From NCBI RefSeq assembly GCF_900637655.1, contig NZ_LR134384.1, forward strand, positions 1,364,001-1,428,000: a stretch of DNA of 64,000 nucleotides, written 5' to 3'. The notes beneath the pieces were generated by a model that was given only the letters and a program-made list of their open reading frames with translations, was not told the DNA's origin and ran no database searches. Source of the DNA: Segatella oris (lineage in GTDB: Bacteria; Bacteroidota; Bacteroidia; Bacteroidales; Bacteroidaceae). Made by a program: the position numbers and the translations under genes. Shown piece after piece: positions 1 through 11,177 of this stretch. The first letter of the stretch is position 1, and every line of letters begins with the position of its first letter.

Positions 1-727
1 TGCTTATTCTGGAGATTGTTTTTGGTTTGCTGCCACAATGATCGGATTGGATGTTAAGAAAGATTTTATTAAGGTACTTGAAACTATTATACGAGACTTG
101 CAACTAAACATCTACATAGGAAAGCAAGAACGCTTTGAACAACGATCTACGATAATGAAACCTCCTAAACCTCCTATTTCACAACCAGCAGACCAACCAA
201 AGTTAATGGAAGAGAAGAAGTGGTTTAAACTAATAGAACAATCTTTTGGTATCGAGGAAATGAAATATTGGCAACAATATGGTATTGATTCCAATACCTT
301 ACAACGTTTTCATGTAAAGTCGCTTGCTCGTTATGAGTCTATCTCTAATCAAGGTAAGCCGTTTACATTAGGGTCGACAAATGAAGAGCCGATGTTTGCT
401 TACAATATGGGGGAGTTTGTAAAGATTTATCGTCCTAAAAGCAAGCTACGCTTTCTTTATGGTGGCAAGAAAGTGACCGATTATGTCTTTGGCTTCCAAC
501 AGTTGCCCAGTAAAGGAGATATCATATTCATCACTGGTGGAGAGAAAGATGTACTATCTTTATCTGCCCATGGTTTTAATGCTATTTGTTTCAATAGTGA
601 GACGGCAGAGATTCCTGAGAATATTATCGAAGGGTTACAGCTTCGTTTTCGACATATTATCATCTTATATGACACTGATGAGACGGGAATAAGAGAAGCC
701 AAACAACAAACAGATCACTCAATATAA
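1..727 (+). CDS. Toprim-domain DNA primase, 5' end outside window, probably frameshifted at 3' end
   Basis: The reading frame is open from the first base of the window (it reads AYSGDCFGLLPQ before the first ATG at 38), so the gene starts upstream. That opening resembles the region after a CHC2 zinc finger in primases. The body has a Toprim-like core: an FITGGEKD segment (glutamate of the fold, around 520-545) and IILYDTDETG (Asp pair, about 660-690). These proteins make primers for plasmid or circular-intermediate DNA replication. The frame ends at 725-727, but the next frame is open from 693 and continues directly into a helicase with a sensible sequence (ITQYKVLSL), so a one-base insertion around 700-713 has probably split a primase-helicase gene. 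If so, this and the next entry are one broken gene. Confidence 0.7.
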   Translation, partial: AYSGDCFWFAATMIGLDVKKDFIKVLETIIRDLQLNIYIGKQERFEQRSTIMKPPKPPISQPADQPKLMEEKKWFKLIEQSFGIEEMKYWQQYGIDSNTLQRFHVKSLARYESISNQGKPFTLGSTNEEPMFAYNMGEFVKIYRPKSKLRFLYGGKKVTDYVFGFQQLPSKGDIIFITGGEKDVLSLSAHGFNAICFNSETAEIPENIIEGLQLRFRHIIILYDTDETGIREAKQQTDHSI

Positions 728-731
728 GGTT

Positions 732-1871
732 TTGAGTCTGACCTTGCCGTTGCAAGGAATTAAGTCGGAGAAAGATATATCTGACTTCTTCGCCTTGGGA
801 AATAACTCGAAAGACTTGAAAGTCCTCCTTTCTGATATGTTTACCAATATGTATTCGCAGACAATGATGATATTAAAATCTTGTGAAATCGACTACGATA
901 ATCCACCTGATGCTTCAAAATCAGTTGTGGCAGTCAATGGTGTTCCACTTGGAACACAGGATAATTTGTTTTGCATCACAGGTGGAGAAGGAACAGGTAA
1001 GAGCAACTATATTTCTGGAATCCTTTCAGGCACACTTGGTTCGGAACGATTACAAGCTGAACAGACATTGGGATTAGAGATAACTGCTAACCCAAAAGGA
1101 TTAGCGGTACTCCACTATGATACGGAGCAGTCTGAAGCACAGCTGCACAAGAACTTGGGAAAGACACTTCGTCGGGCAGGAGTAAAGGCAGTGCCAGAGT
1201 TCTACCATTCACTCTACTTGGCATCGCTATCCCGCAAAGACAGGCTAAAAATCATTCGTGAGAGTATGGACTTATTCCATCACAAGCATGGTGGTATCCA
1301 TATTGTGGTAATTGACGGTATTGCTGACTTGATACGCTCTGCCAACGATGAAACGGAAAGTATAGCCATTGTAGATGAACTGTACCGATTGGCAGGCATA
1401 TACAATACCTGTATTGTTTGTGTGCTTCACTTTGTGCCTAATGGCATAAAGTTGCGTGGGCATATTGGTTCGGAACTTCAACGTAAGGCGGCGGGTATTC
1501 TCTCCATAGAAAAGGACGACAATCCTGAATATTCGGTCGTAAAGGCATTGAAAGTCCGTGACGGAAGCCCATTAGATGTTCCAATGATGCTCTTCGGTTG
1601 GGATAAAACTGAAGACATGCACGTCTATCGTGGCGAGAAATCGAAGGAAGATAAGGAAAAGCGCAAGACCGATGAACTCTTGCTTGTCATCAAATCTGCA
1701 TTTCGGACCAAACTAAGGCTTTCATACCAGGAACTTTGTGAGGTGCTGATGTGTGAAATGGAGATCAAAGACCGAACTGCAAAAAAGTACATTGCATATA
1801 TGAAAGAGCAGCGCATATTGACGCAAGATACAAGTGGAAACTATCAAAAAGGAGAACTATGCCATACTTAA
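732..1871 (+). CDS. RepA/AAA_25-like hexameric helicase domain (second half of the split primase-helicase)
   Basis: A RecA-fold ATPase with Walker A GGEGTGKS (about 985-1010) and Walker B IVVIDG (about 1305-1320), followed by a C-terminal segment that looks like a winged helix (residues about 310-375). This is the layout of plasmid and mobile-element replicative helicases. The only start in frame near the beginning is a TTG at 732, five bases after the preceding stop. Because the frame is already open and coding-like from 693, I think this is not a genuine start but the result of a frameshift. The stop overlaps the next gene by 13 bp, so the three genes form one operon. A programmed frameshift cannot be excluded, but I see no classical slippery heptamer. 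Confidence 0.72.
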   Translation: MSLTLPLQGIKSEKDISDFFALGNNSKDLKVLLSDMFTNMYSQTMMILKSCEIDYDNPPDASKSVVAVNGVPLGTQDNLFCITGGEGTGKSNYISGILSGTLGSERLQAEQTLGLEITANPKGLAVLHYDTEQSEAQLHKNLGKTLRRAGVKAVPEFYHSLYLASLSRKDRLKIIRESMDLFHHKHGGIHIVVIDGIADLIRSANDETESIAIVDELYRLAGIYNTCIVCVLHFVPNGIKLRGHIGSELQRKAAGILSIEKDDNPEYSVVKALKVRDGSPLDVPMMLFGWDKTEDMHVYRGEKSKEDKEKRKTDELLLVIKSAFRTKLRLSYQELCEVLMCEMEIKDRTAKKYIAYMKEQRILTQDTSGNYQKGELCHT

Positions 1872-2167
1872 ACGATACTTCAGAAACAGATTGGTGCAAA
1901 CAATTGTTTGATAAACTAAGAACTGTCGAGAATAAACTCGACCAGTTACTTGTCCTGCAAGAGCAATCCGTCGATACAACTGTCCGTCCACCTTTGAAAC
2001 CGGAATATCTGGATATCATAGATGTTTCTATAATCTTGAAAGTTGAGCAAAAGACTATCTATAACTGGGTTTGGGCGGGTAAGATCCCATTTCTCAAAGC
2101 TAATGGTAGGCTGCTGTTTCTTCGTGAAGAGATTGATAGTATACTACGTAAGCGAGAGTGTAGGTAA
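1859..2167 (+). CDS. Excisionase-like helix-turn-helix protein (MerR/HTH_17 type)
   Basis: A 102-aa protein with a charged, coiled N-terminus (residues 10-42) and a C-terminal HTH_17-like domain, residues about 50-100: [21 protein letters not shown], then a wing with [14 protein letters not shown]. This is the usual architecture of recombination directionality factors and excisionases in Bacteroides mobile elements, where they sit beside replication or mobilization genes. It overlaps the helicase gene by 13 bp. Without an adjacent integrase in the window I cannot say which recombinase it serves; it may belong to a different element from the ICE on the right. Confidence 0.7.
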   Translation: MPYLNDTSETDWCKQLFDKLRTVENKLDQLLVLQEQSVDTTVRPPLKPEYLDIIDVSIILKVEQKTIYNWVWAGKIPFLKANGRLLFLREEIDSILRKRECR

Positions 2168-2206
2168 ATTCTCTCAAAAATTAGATTCTTTCAATATTCT
2201 TCTATT

Positions 2207-2320
2207 GTTCACTATTATTGAACAAAATTAATTTATTGAACAAAATATTTGGTGGTTTTGTATTTGTTCATTATCTTTGCAGTGTTCAATATTATTGAAC
2301 AAGTAATAAATAATGAACAA
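2207..2320 (+). promoter_or_regulatory. Autoregulated promoter with palindromic operators before the AbiE operon
   Basis: A good Bacteroidetes promoter is present: TTTG at 2248-2251, a 20-nt spacer, and TATCTTTG at 2272-2279. Around it lie two copies of a 17-bp palindrome, GTTCAnTATTATTGAAC: 2207-2223 (one mismatch) and 2284-2300 (perfect). Extra half-sites TGAACAA or TTGTTCA are at 2236-2242, 2264-2270 (inside the spacer) and 2314-2320. Binding there would block RNA polymerase. AbiEi-type antitoxins are known to repress their own promoters through inverted repeats, so this is the likely operator. Confidence 0.75.
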
Positions 2321-2322
2321 GT

Positions 2323-3327
2323 ATGGGAGAAATACATATTATAGAACAGGCAGTAAGTGCAATGAAGCAACAATGGGGAGAAAGTGGACTCAATATCACC
2401 TATGATTTAACCCCACAAAGTAATCCTATACTTAAAGGACGAGTTAACATCATAGGAATAGACTTTCCTTGCCTTGTAGAAAACGAGGTGAATAGTATCA
2501 ACATTGGCCGCATTCAGGATTTGATAAAGGGGTGTGCTGAACTACAAAAGATACCTATTTTGCTTATTGCACGATATGTTCAACCAGGTGTTTATAACAT
2601 TTTACGAACGGCAGGCATTAATTTTGTAGATACTGTTGGTAACTATCAAATCCTATATACAAAAGGTAAGAAGTTGATTTTTCAACTTTCTCACACAGGT
2701 GAAAAAGCACCTATAGCGCTTAACAAGGCTTATCCAATCTTTCAAGAAGCGGGCTTAAAAGTCATTTTTTATTTGTTGCAAGATGTAGACAATGTGGGTA
2801 AAACTTTTAGGGAAATCAAAGAACAGTGCGATGTTTCGTTAGGTACTATAAAAAATGTACTTGATGAATTAGAAGCTCGAAAGTTTGTATTGACTACTAA
2901 AAGAAAGCGTATACTGAAAGACAAACGCAGGTTGCTTGACCTATGGGTGGAAAACTATCATCATGTTCTTAAGCCAAAACTTTTGGTGAAGCATTTTGCC
3001 TTTCGAGATGAACAGTCTAAAGCACAATGGGATAAAATAGTGTTGCCCGAAGGAATATGCTGGGGTGGAGAGTGTGCTGCTTATCAAGTAAACGGATATT
3101 TAACTCCACAAAAGTTTGAAATATATACCGATGTAGCTTGGGGTAATCTGATGAAAACAGGTGCCATGCGTGCTACAGAAGGAGAAATTACAATATATCA
3201 GAAGTTTTGGAAAGGCAGTACAATGCCAATAATTCTTATTTATGCAGACTTATTAGGTGATGGCAATAGTCGTTCAATAGAAGCTGCAAATAAAATATTG
3301 AATGATGAGCTTTCAAATTTCAAGTAA
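2323..3327 (+). CDS. Type IV toxin-antitoxin AbiEi-family antitoxin / repressor
   Basis: A 334-aa protein with a winged-helix segment in the middle (residues about 155-190, GKTFREIKEQCDVSLGTIKN) and a C-terminal region of the AbiEi antitoxin kind. In AbiE systems the antitoxin does not bind the toxin but represses the operon and counteracts the toxin's effect. The ATG at 2323 lies just downstream of the palindromic operator cluster. The stop overlaps the next start by 26 bp, consistent with coupled translation. The assignment rests on architecture, gene order and the neighbouring nucleotidyltransferase; sequence identity to the classical lactococcal AbiEi is not something I can measure here. 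Confidence 0.72.
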   Translation: MGEIHIIEQAVSAMKQQWGESGLNITYDLTPQSNPILKGRVNIIGIDFPCLVENEVNSINIGRIQDLIKGCAELQKIPILLIARYVQPGVYNILRTAGINFVDTVGNYQILYTKGKKLIFQLSHTGEKAPIALNKAYPIFQEAGLKVIFYLLQDVDNVGKTFREIKEQCDVSLGTIKNVLDELEARKFVLTTKRKRILKDKRRLLDLWVENYHHVLKPKLLVKHFAFRDEQSKAQWDKIVLPEGICWGGECAAYQVNGYLTPQKFEIYTDVAWGNLMKTGAMRATEGEITIYQKFWKGSTMPIILIYADLLGDGNSRSIEAANKILNDELSNFK

Positions 3328-4144
3328 TAAGATAGACAATCCATTTTTGGTTGAATTATTAAGAACCGCCAGTGAATGTTTTAAAGAGGTAGGACAAGAC
3401 TTCTTTGTAATTGGTGCAACTGCACGTGATATACTGATACAGCAATTAGTAGGCATTAGCTCTGGTCGAAAAACGAGAGATTTAGATTTAGCTATTGCTA
3501 TCCCTAATTGGGAAGCCTTTGACGAAATAAAGCAGATGCTTTTGGCGCATGGTTTCACTAAGGATGAGAAAATGTATCAACGCTTCTATTATGGGGTTTA
3601 TGAAATGGATATTGTTCCTTACGGAGATGTTGCAAAAGAAGATGGATATATTTATTGGCCACCAGAAGAAGATATAGCCATGTCTGTGAAAGGTTATGAG
3701 GAGGTACTAAAAGATGCTATAACCATAAGTATTGATAATGAATTTGACATCAAGCTAGCATCACTTCACGGACTTTTTATTCTAAAGTTTAATGCTTGGT
3801 TAGATCGTAACCTGCAAACAAATAAAGATGCTGATGATATGGGGTTTATCATTGAGAACTACTTCATAGCCAACTTAAATAGGAGTGTATACCAAGAAGT
3901 TTTTGATTGGGACGATTTTGATGAGTTTATTGTCGGTGCATATTGGCTTGCCAATGACATTGTGGGTTTTCTCCCCATAAAGTATTTGTCCTATTATGAA
4001 AAATGCCTACAAAAGGAAATCGCAAAAGAAGAGGACAGTAGGCTTCTTCAACAAATACTGGACAGTAACTCAGTTCTTCAGTATGAGCAAGTTTTATATG
4101 CATTCCAAAAAATGATAGAAGTTTTTAATAAGTTTACCCGATGA
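3302..4144 (+). CDS. AbiEii-like nucleotidyltransferase toxin
   Basis: A 280-aa protein with the nucleotidyltransferase signature: FVIGATARDIL (residues 36-45), then TRDLDLAI with the metal-binding Asp pair D60/D62, and a third acidic strand MDIVPYGD. This is the fold of AbiEii/AbiGii toxins, which transfer nucleotides to tRNA or other targets and arrest growth during phage infection. It overlaps the antitoxin gene at its 5' end and the phosphatase gene by four bases (ATGA) at its 3' end. Two ATGs, 3302 and 3305, are possible starts. The toxin role is inferred from the pair; a stand-alone sugar- or aminoglycoside-type nucleotidyltransferase is the alternative. Confidence 0.7.
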   Translation: MMSFQISSNKIDNPFLVELLRTASECFKEVGQDFFVIGATARDILIQQLVGISSGRKTRDLDLAIAIPNWEAFDEIKQMLLAHGFTKDEKMYQRFYYGVYEMDIVPYGDVAKEDGYIYWPPEEDIAMSVKGYEEVLKDAITISIDNEFDIKLASLHGLFILKFNAWLDRNLQTNKDADDMGFIIENYFIANLNRSVYQEVFDWDDFDEFIVGAYWLANDIVGFLPIKYLSYYEKCLQKEIAKEEDSRLLQQILDSNSVLQYEQVLYAFQKMIEVFNKFTR

Positions 4145-4767
4145 AGATATGTATTGCTTTTCAAAGCATAGCTGCTAACGAAAAGAATGGAGACTTTATT
4201 CTTCAGAAGAAAATAGCAGACGGAACTTTGGTTTTACTTGCTGATGGTATGGGAGGATTAGATTTTCCTGAACAGGCATCGAAAATCGTTTGTGAAGCAA
4301 TCCTTGATTACTTTGAAAGTTACAATGCGTCTGCCCCCTCAAAGATTATTCGAGAGAGCTTAGAATATGCCGATAAAACCTTACGTAAGGCATGCTACCA
4401 AAGAAAGTGTAAGATGGGTACTGCCCTCACGCTTGTGTATCTGACGGATAGCTTTCTCTATTATACTTCATTGGGTGATGTTCGTCTATATCATGAACAC
4501 ATTAATGGGACAATCACACTGCTGACGTCCGATGATGTAATCAACATTGGAGGTGAGAGTTACCTTACAGTCTGTATTAATGGAAGAGGGTACAGAACTC
4601 CAATAGAAGTATATCAAATGTCAGTACAAACAGGAGATCGCTTCATACTTTGTAGCGATGGCTTCTACAAACAATATGATGTAAGTGAGTACTTGCAACA
4701 GAGAACTTTACCACCTTTACAATGCACGGAAGATGACTGTTCTGTGGTTGATATTAATATAAAATAA
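4141..4767 (+). CDS. PP2C-family (PPM) serine/threonine phosphatase-like protein
   Basis: A 208-aa protein with PPM-family metal-binding motifs: ADGMGG (D35), SLGDVRLY in the middle, CSDGFYKQ, and a terminal TEDDCSVV. PPM phosphatases remove phosphate from Ser/Thr residues using two metal ions. It is short for the family (usually about 230-260 aa), with a compact N-terminus. The start codon overlaps the stop of the nucleotidyltransferase gene (ATGA), so it is translationally coupled to the toxin-antitoxin pair. A phosphatase as third gene of an AbiE-like operon is unusual; it might modulate the toxin or a host kinase signal. That is inference from position only. Confidence 0.75.
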   Translation: MKICIAFQSIAANEKNGDFILQKKIADGTLVLLADGMGGLDFPEQASKIVCEAILDYFESYNASAPSKIIRESLEYADKTLRKACYQRKCKMGTALTLVYLTDSFLYYTSLGDVRLYHEHINGTITLLTSDDVINIGGESYLTVCINGRGYRTPIEVYQMSVQTGDRFILCSDGFYKQYDVSEYLQQRTLPPLQCTEDDCSVVDINIK

Positions 4768-4772
4768 AATGT

Positions 4773-4810
4773 TAGATTTCGGCAGCAATATATATACTAC
4801 CGAAAATCTA
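4773..4810. terminator. Inverted repeat between convergent genes
   Basis: TAGATTTCGG (4773-4782) pairs with CCGAAAATCTA (4800-4810) with one bulged base and a 17-nt AT-rich loop. It sits between the stops of the phosphatase (+) and the methylase/helicase (-), where a bidirectional terminator is expected. The stem is weak and has no clear U-tract. Confidence 0.4.
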
Positions 4811-4830
4811 CTCTTCTATATATTGGAGAA

Positions 4831-7800
4831 TTAGTGCCTCCATTTTGGACGAAAACCTTGTGAACGACCATCCTCACTGTCTTCATGTATCTTAGATTGT
4901 TTATTATCTATTTGGTTAGGTAGTCCACTTATGGATATGGATTTGTCTTGTTCTACATCTCCTTTTGCCTCTTTATTGGTAGAAATTGTCAATGCAATCT
5001 TTCTGTCCAATTCTGCAGCTTCACTTTTAAGTGAGCGAAGTTCGTCCTCTTTTTTCCAAGAACTGTTGGCAATGTTGGTGTAAACTTCTTTATTGGCCAC
5101 AACCTTTGCCATTTCCTTCTCATGCGATTCTATCACCTTTGGAATACGCTCCAAGGCATTAATGAAGTTCTGACACGCAAGTTTCGGGTCTGTTGCCAAC
5201 TTACCGTTATTATAGGTATAGTAGATACTCTCCTGTCCTTTGACGAAGAAGCGGTTCACCGAACAGTCAAACAAATCCTTGGAAGTGCTCTCTGTCTTGA
5301 CCATAATGGAGAAACCATAGATTTCGCCAATTTTGTGGTATTCCCCTTTGGTGCGAGCTTTCTCGTCAATCTCCTGCAGACGTGCAGCAATGGCCTTGAT
5401 ATCGGTGCTGTCTTCCACACCTTTGATAGTCAGTTTATTTATAGGTGTACCTTCATCATCACGCTCCACACACTTCTCAAAGAGAGCTAAGTCAGACTGT
5501 GCCTCCTTGATTTTATCCGTATGGAAGGACACGGAACTGTTAATCTCTGCCAACTTACCCGTTGCGGCATCACGCTCACGAAGGAAGTTCTTACGTTCTG
5601 ATTCCAAGGTGGTAATCTTCTTATCCAATCTTGCTTTCTCTAAAAGGTCGGTATTACCTGAAAGCACTGCTACATACTCTGAGAAGTTCATGCCGCTGTC
5701 CTCATCCATCGAACCCTCATCAATGGTACGACTACCAAGCGTGTTTGTCTTTAACTGATTAATGAAGAGCTGCTTGTTATGCAGCAGGTTAAACTTGTAG
5801 CTATCCAAGGAACGTTCCACGGCATAGATAATCACATCGACTTTGTTGTCGGCAAACTCTTTGGCGACAAGGTTTCCCTTGCGCACGGCTCGCCCGTTAC
5901 GCTGCTCCAAGTCCGATGGTCGCCAAGGCGTATCCAAATGATGGATTGCCACGGCACGCTGCTGTGCGTTCACGCCCGTGCCCAACATGGAAGTTGAGCC
6001 GAAAATGATGCGGATGTCGCCCCGATTCATGGCATCCACCATTGCTTTCTTTGCCTTCTCATTCTTGCATTCCTGAATGAAGCGTATCTCGTATGCTGGG
6101 ATATGGTAGTCTTCCACCAACTTTCTTTTGATTTCCGAATAGATGTTGAAGTCTCCACCGGGCTTGTAAGTCCCCAAATCAGAGAAAACAAACTGCGTTC
6201 CTTTCTGTGCATCGTACTTCTGATAATAGTCATTCAAGAGTTTCGCACAATGACTTGCCTTGTTGTCAATATGATCTGAGTACGCATTTTCATCAATCAT
6301 GCGTAAATCAAGGCTCATCTTGCGGGCGTAATCCGTTGCGATGAGCATCTTTGCTCTTTCCTCGCTCTCACTCAGTGGCGCTCGTCCCAAGATTGTGGCA
6401 TCGCCACTCTTGGCAAACTCCATCAGTTTGCCGATAAAAACCTCCTGCTCGGGCGTGGGCGGTATGTTGTGTAGTATCTCGTTCTTTTCCGGGCGGTCGA
6501 TACCGATGTCCTTGGCTGTGCGAAAGTCACAAATCTCCGCATAGAATGCAGCCAGCTCAGGCACCTTAATGAATGTCCTAAACCGCTCTTTCTGAATGAT
6601 GTCGTTTGTGATGGAGAACTCATAGTCGGTAGACTTCTTGGCAAAGACGGCTGCCCAGGCGTCAAAACTGTTGATACCTTGCTTCTCTAAAGCCTGCGGG
6701 CGCAGATACTTGAACAGGAGATACAACTCCGTCAGGCTATTGGAAATAGTCGTTCCTGAAAGGAAAGTGGCTCCTAAGTCCTTGCCGGACCGTTCTTGTA
6801 TGGTACGAATAGCAAAGAGCATGTTTAAGGCACGCTGTGAACCATCAGGATTGCCCAAGCCCGACACACGGTCGTGGCGGGTATTGAACATCAGGTTCTT
6901 GAACTGGTGGCTTTCATCGACAAAAAGGTGGTCGATACCCATCATCTTGAAGTCCACGGCATCGTCTTTTCTTTCGGCGATGCTGTCCTGTATGTTCTGC
7001 AACTTGGCTTCAAGTGTCTGCTTGCGCTTCTCCAAGCCTTTGAGCATACCACGGGAGATGTCTCTTCCTTGTTGTCGCAACACTTCGAGATTCTCTTCCA
7101 CGGAGTCCAGTTCCTTTTGCATAATCGCTTCCTGTATCTCCAAGGCCTGCGGTATCATACCGAACTGTTCGTGCGTCAAGATAATACAGTCCCAGTCGTT
7201 GTTCTTGATGTCGTTGAAAATACGTTGGCGGTTCTGCTTATTAAAATCGTTCTTGCCCGGATAGAGTACCTTAGCATTAGGATAAGCTTTCCTAAAGGTG
7301 TCGGCAATATCAAAGACGTTTGCTTTCAGTCCGATAATCATTGGTTTGTTCGCCAGTCCCAAGCGTTTCATCTCGTAGGCTGCCGTACACATAATCAAGG
7401 TCTTACCCGCACCCACCTCGTGGTCACATATACCGCCACCGTTGGTCTTGAGCATCCATACCGCATCCTTCTGACTTTTGTAGAGGTCGGCAATGCCCAA
7501 TCGTCTGAGGTCAAGGTCGGGAAACGTCTGGTGCGTGCCGTCAAAGTTGGGTCGCACAAAACAGTTGAAAAGACGATTATAATGGTCAGATAACTGCTGC
7601 TTGAACGTGTCAGGTGTCCGTCCGAGCCAATCGATAAAGCCCTGCCTGATTTCCTCAATCTTGGCATTTGCCATCTGGATGGCATGCCCGTCCCTTACTT
7701 TGATAGTTTTAGTCTCTCCCGTAACCTTATCCGTCACCTCCTTACTCTTGTTGATGTCGGGAATGGTATTGTGCAAGGCGTGCTTGAGGAGATTGATACC

Positions 7801-10800
7801 GTCATAGCGGCGGAACTCCCCCTGTACGGCATACTTGTGCCAGATATTGGCATTCTTATGGTCACATACAATGCTGTACTCGTCCATATTGGAATGGTAG
7901 GATACGCCAATGTCCGTCTCGAAAAACTCCGAAGCGAACCTGCCATAGACCTTGGCAGGTATCCAGCGTTCACCGAGATTGAAGTCAAGGTCTGCAAATG
8001 GAATGGGTGTTGGTGTGGCTGCACGCAAAGCGGCAAGGCTCTGCTTTGCCTCTTCGTGGTCGGGATGGTCCAAGAGCCACGACTCGATACGCTCCGCCTT
8101 TTCTATTACATTGCCCGAAATGAACTTGTCCGCCACTTCGTAGGCATTCTCTTCGGGATTGTAATAGATGCGACCTTCCAAGGAAGAAATGATGTCGCTT
8201 TCCTCCATATCAGGTAAAAGCGAACTCATGTAGCCAAGTTCCACCGTGCCGTACTTGTTGAGCGATGCACCCAGTGCCTCCATCGGGTCTGTGGCAACGG
8301 TCAGTTCCGTGGTAGAAAATGCCGTGGGATGGTCGAAGATGTCCGCCTTGATGTACCTGCCGTTTTCGGAGCGTTCCAAGAAGAGCATTTCCACGCCTGT
8401 AGCATCCATCTTGATAATGTCAGTGTTTGCCTTCTGGTTAAAGTAGCCCCAGCGTGCAACATAGTCATCATACAGGTGATTGAGCCTGCTGCGGTCTTCC
8501 CTGTCTTCTGCATGGTTCTCTGCCTCGTAGTCATAGAGACGATGATAGCACTCCCGTATCTCGATATAGCTTTTTAGACGGGAAAGCTGCGCATACGGCA
8601 AGTCCATCGGGTTAAAGGTCGGATGTCGCTTCAGATCAGAAAGAAACCCCACCTGCCCTTTCTGCACGACAATGGAGCCGTCTCTTAGGTGTGAGTCCGG
8701 CGAAGAGAGAAAAGGGCGTGGGGAAGCGTCAAACTCCTTTCTGACTTCCGCTATCGGTTTTGGCTTGCGCTCCTCGTCTTCGTTCATGAAGTCGAAAAGG
8801 GATGGCTCACGTGAAGATGAAGAAGCTGCTTTCCTGCTACTACGGGTACGCCGTTGAGGAGAGGTTACTGACTTTTGTATCTTGGACTCCGATGGTTTCT
8901 GGGGAGCAGTTTGTGTTATAGGACGGTGCGCCTGTGAAGTTCCTGAATTATCCTTGATTTCATTGTTTACACGGCTTACCTCTCTTGTCCAAAGGCTGTA
9001 TTCCTCTGGGGCAAACAGTGACAGTTGCTCCGGTTGTCCGATGTCTTCCATGTTGTTGTCCACCACTGGATGATGATCGTCGTCAAAGAACACCGTCTGT
9101 CCGTTCATCTCTCTTGGGGCTTCAATATCCGTACGGATTTCCGACCTTTCCTGTTCGTATTGTCGGTGAAGTGTCAAGGCGGGTACACCTTCGGGTGCAG
9201 GTTCAACGTTTATGGATGGTTGCTCTGACACAGATTGCTGTGGTACAGACTCCGATGATGGTGGTTGCAATGGAGTAGTCTCTCCATTGGAAACGGTATT
9301 TTCTGTTGCCTGTGCCTTGGTAATGGTAAAATCGTCCGGTTCTATGACTTGCCCGACATTAATTTCTGTTTCAGTTTCCAACTCTTCCTTGGATATCTTG
9401 ATTCCAGAAGTACCGTTCACAGTCTTCTTAACCGTGTCTTCTGTATTTGTTACCGCTTCTTCCTTAATTTCCTCTGCCACCACTTCTTCTTTGGTATATT
9501 GTTCCCTGACGATTTCTTCCAACTCGGCTATCTCGTGCAATTTCTTAGGAGAGAAATACAGGTCGCGTTCAATCCCCAGTCCTCTTACCTTCACGCCTTC
9601 CATCTCATCAAGGGACATATTGCCAAGCTCCCAGCCGTAACCCATTGTCACGGCACCGAAGCCAATGCGGCTCTTAGGGTCATATTCCAGAAGGTAGGCT
9701 GTGTATGCTCCCATAGGGAAGAAATAGCGTGCATAGGCTATCTTATCGCCAATGAGTTCCTTTTCCGTGCTGTAAAGTTTTGGCAACTGTTTCCTGATAC
9801 TGTCGGGCATGAGGTTATAGGCATCGTTTATTCCCTTGTCTTCTGTCTTTATCCTCTCTGTTTCTTTTTCCCGACTTATGGTAATACCCAACTTGCGGAG
9901 CTGTTTTTCTGCTTCTGCCTCTCGCTCTACCTCTGTCATAGGTATACCTGTTTCATATAGCTTATGGTCGACACGTTGTCCCATTTCAAGGGAGAGTTGT
10001 GTTCGGAGACTTTCTACCATTTCCTCAATCCCTCCCGTGAACCGATACTCCCATGTAGGTCTTCCATAAGGGTCTGTACCCATTATGCGCTCTGTGGCAA
10101 TGGTGCGATGAGATATGTCCTTCCAATCTCCTACAAAAAGAGAGTTATGCTTGAAGACGACAGAAGAGCCTTCTTCCTTGGGAACAGAAACAGTTTCTAC
10201 GAACTGCTGCTCAATTCCCTTGCTGATTTCTTTACCTGTCTGCTTCTGTAGTACGATGAGGTCACTGCCTACGTCCGTTCCTGCATTGTCAGAAAACATA
10301 CCCGATGGTAGTCGGAGAGCGGAGATAAGGCGGCTGTTCTGCATGAGGTAACGGCGTATGGATTCATTGCGGGGACTGTCCAATACACCCTGTGAGGTGA
10401 TAAATGCCAGTAAGCCACCTTCTTTGATGCAGTCCAGACCTTTCACGAAGAAGTAATTGTGAATGGCACGTGTGGACTCGCGCTTGAGAGTGTCCTTGCC
10501 TTTGCTATACTCTCGGTCATAGACCATGAAATCACCGAAAGGAATGTTACTTGTAATAAGGTCGTACTTATCTTTCTCTTCCAGTTCTCCAATAGCTTCA
10601 AAAGGCTCGTTTCTAACGAACACGTTGCCTTTACCATAGGGGTGCAGGGCTTGGCTGATGCGAGCAGTGAGCAAGTCCTTCTCCATTGCATCTACAACTC
10701 CTGCTTGCTTTGCAAAGGTCTCGGCAAAGGCACCCATACCCATAGAAGGGTCTAAGCATCGTCTTACCTGCAGGTTTGTGGATACAAGTGCATCAGAGAT

Positions 10801-11142
10801 GGCAGAAACGATACGGGTATCGGTATAGAAGGAGGTCAGTACGCTTGCCTTGATGCTCTCCCAATACCGCTTGGCAGTGTTGGCATCTATGGCTTCACGA
10901 TAAATCATCTGCTTGAGCTGCTGGGTAGGTTCAAAGAGATTCTGCTCTGACTTGCTCCAATAGCGGATGTCATCGGGATTATCTGTGCGGTTGAGTACAC
11001 ATTTCAAGCCACCGAATCCTTGATAGTTCCGTAAGATACTTTTCTCAGCTTCGGTGGCTTCGCGGCGTTCCTTCTCTAATCGCAAGACCACTCGGATAGC
11101 TTCCGTGTTGGCTTGCAGGACTTCTTTCTTTTTGTATGCCAT
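4831..11142 (-). CDS. Giant N6-adenine methylase / SNF2-type helicase of conjugative transposons
   Basis: A 2103-aa protein. N-terminal methyltransferase: AdoMet motif [10 protein letters not shown] (131-140) and catalytic motif SNIPFGD (198-204), a variant of the usual (N/D)PPY. The middle is low-complexity, rich in Glu, Ser, Pro and Thr (about 560-780). C-terminal superfamily 2 helicase: GAGKT (about 1242-1246), FVDESHQF (about 1407), and [11 protein letters not shown] (about 1743), then a coiled tail. Proteins of this kind are common in Bacteroidales ICEs and resemble phage P1 DarB, thought to protect incoming DNA from restriction. It is the last gene of the minus-strand DUF3945-topB block. 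A protective role during transfer is inference; catalytic activity with NIPF is untested here. Confidence 0.85.
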   Translation of the reverse strand: MAYKKKEVLQANTEAIRVVLRLEKERREATEAEKSILRNYQGFGGLKCVLNRTDNPDDIRYWSKSEQNLFEPTQQLKQMIYREAIDANTAKRYWESIKASVLTSFYTDTRIVSAISDALVSTNLQVRRCLDPSMGMGAFAETFAKQAGVVDAMEKDLLTARISQALHPYGKGNVFVRNEPFEAIGELEEKDKYDLITSNIPFGDFMVYDREYSKGKDTLKRESTRAIHNYFFVKGLDCIKEGGLLAFITSQGVLDSPRNESIRRYLMQNSRLISALRLPSGMFSDNAGTDVGSDLIVLQKQTGKEISKGIEQQFVETVSVPKEEGSSVVFKHNSLFVGDWKDISHRTIATERIMGTDPYGRPTWEYRFTGGIEEMVESLRTQLSLEMGQRVDHKLYETGIPMTEVEREAEAEKQLRKLGITISREKETERIKTEDKGINDAYNLMPDSIRKQLPKLYSTEKELIGDKIAYARYFFPMGAYTAYLLEYDPKSRIGFGAVTMGYGWELGNMSLDEMEGVKVRGLGIERDLYFSPKKLHEIAELEEIVREQYTKEEVVAEEIKEEAVTNTEDTVKKTVNGTSGIKISKEELETETEINVGQVIEPDDFTITKAQATENTVSNGETTPLQPPSSESVPQQSVSEQPSINVEPAPEGVPALTLHRQYEQERSEIRTDIEAPREMNGQTVFFDDDHHPVVDNNMEDIGQPEQLSLFAPEEYSLWTREVSRVNNEIKDNSGTSQAHRPITQTAPQKPSESKIQKSVTSPQRRTRSSRKAASSSSREPSLFDFMNEDEERKPKPIAEVRKEFDASPRPFLSSPDSHLRDGSIVVQKGQVGFLSDLKRHPTFNPMDLPYAQLSRLKSYIEIRECYHRLYDYEAENHAEDREDRSRLNHLYDDYVARWGYFNQKANTDIIKMDATGVEMLFLERSENGRYIKADIFDHPTAFSTTELTVATDPMEALGASLNKYGTVELGYMSSLLPDMEESDIISSLEGRIYYNPEENAYEVADKFISGNVIEKAERIESWLLDHPDHEEAKQSLAALRAATPTPIPFADLDFNLGERWIPAKVYGRFASEFFETDIGVSYHSNMDEYSIVCDHKNANIWHKYAVQGEFRRYDGINLLKHALHNTIPDINKSKEVTDKVTGETKTIKVRDGHAIQMANAKIEEIRQGFIDWLGRTPDTFKQQLSDHYNRLFNCFVRPNFDGTHQTFPDLDLRRLGIADLYKSQKDAVWMLKTNGGGICDHEVGAGKTLIMCTAAYEMKRLGLANKPMIIGLKANVFDIADTFRKAYPNAKVLYPGKNDFNKQNRQRIFNDIKNNDWDCIILTHEQFGMIPQALEIQEAIMQKELDSVEENLEVLRQQGRDISRGMLKGLEKRKQTLEAKLQNIQDSIAERKDDAVDFKMMGIDHLFVDESHQFKNLMFNTRHDRVSGLGNPDGSQRALNMLFAIRTIQERSGKDLGATFLSGTTISNSLTELYLLFKYLRPQALEKQGINSFDAWAAVFAKKSTDYEFSITNDIIQKERFRTFIKVPELAAFYAEICDFRTAKDIGIDRPEKNEILHNIPPTPEQEVFIGKLMEFAKSGDATILGRAPLSESEERAKMLIATDYARKMSLDLRMIDENAYSDHIDNKASHCAKLLNDYYQKYDAQKGTQFVFSDLGTYKPGGDFNIYSEIKRKLVEDYHIPAYEIRFIQECKNEKAKKAMVDAMNRGDIRIIFGSTSMLGTGVNAQQRAVAIHHLDTPWRPSDLEQRNGRAVRKGNLVAKEFADNKVDVIIYAVERSLDSYKFNLLHNKQLFINQLKTNTLGSRTIDEGSMDEDSGMNFSEYVAVLSGNTDLLEKARLDKKITTLESERKNFLRERDAATGKLAEINSSVSFHTDKIKEAQSDLALFEKCVERDDEGTPINKLTIKGVEDSTDIKAIAARLQEIDEKARTKGEYHKIGEIYGFSIMVKTESTSKDLFDCSVNRFFVKGQESIYYTYNNGKLATDPKLACQNFINALERIPKVIESHEKEMAKVVANKEVYTNIANSSWKKEDELRSLKSEAAELDRKIALTISTNKEAKGDVEQDKSISISGLPNQIDNKQSKIHEDSEDGRSQGFRPKWRH

Positions 11143-11177
11143 AAGGTATAACTTGTTCTATTATGGGAATAACTACT

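Noticed and set aside
1..4830. Second copy of the tRNA-Ser 3' end as attL
   Set aside because: I found no stretch resembling the tRNA 3' end here.
6638..8577. Long plus-strand ORFs (up to 208 aa) inside the methylase/helicase gene
   Set aside because: They lie antisense to a well-supported coding region and have no family-like sequence.
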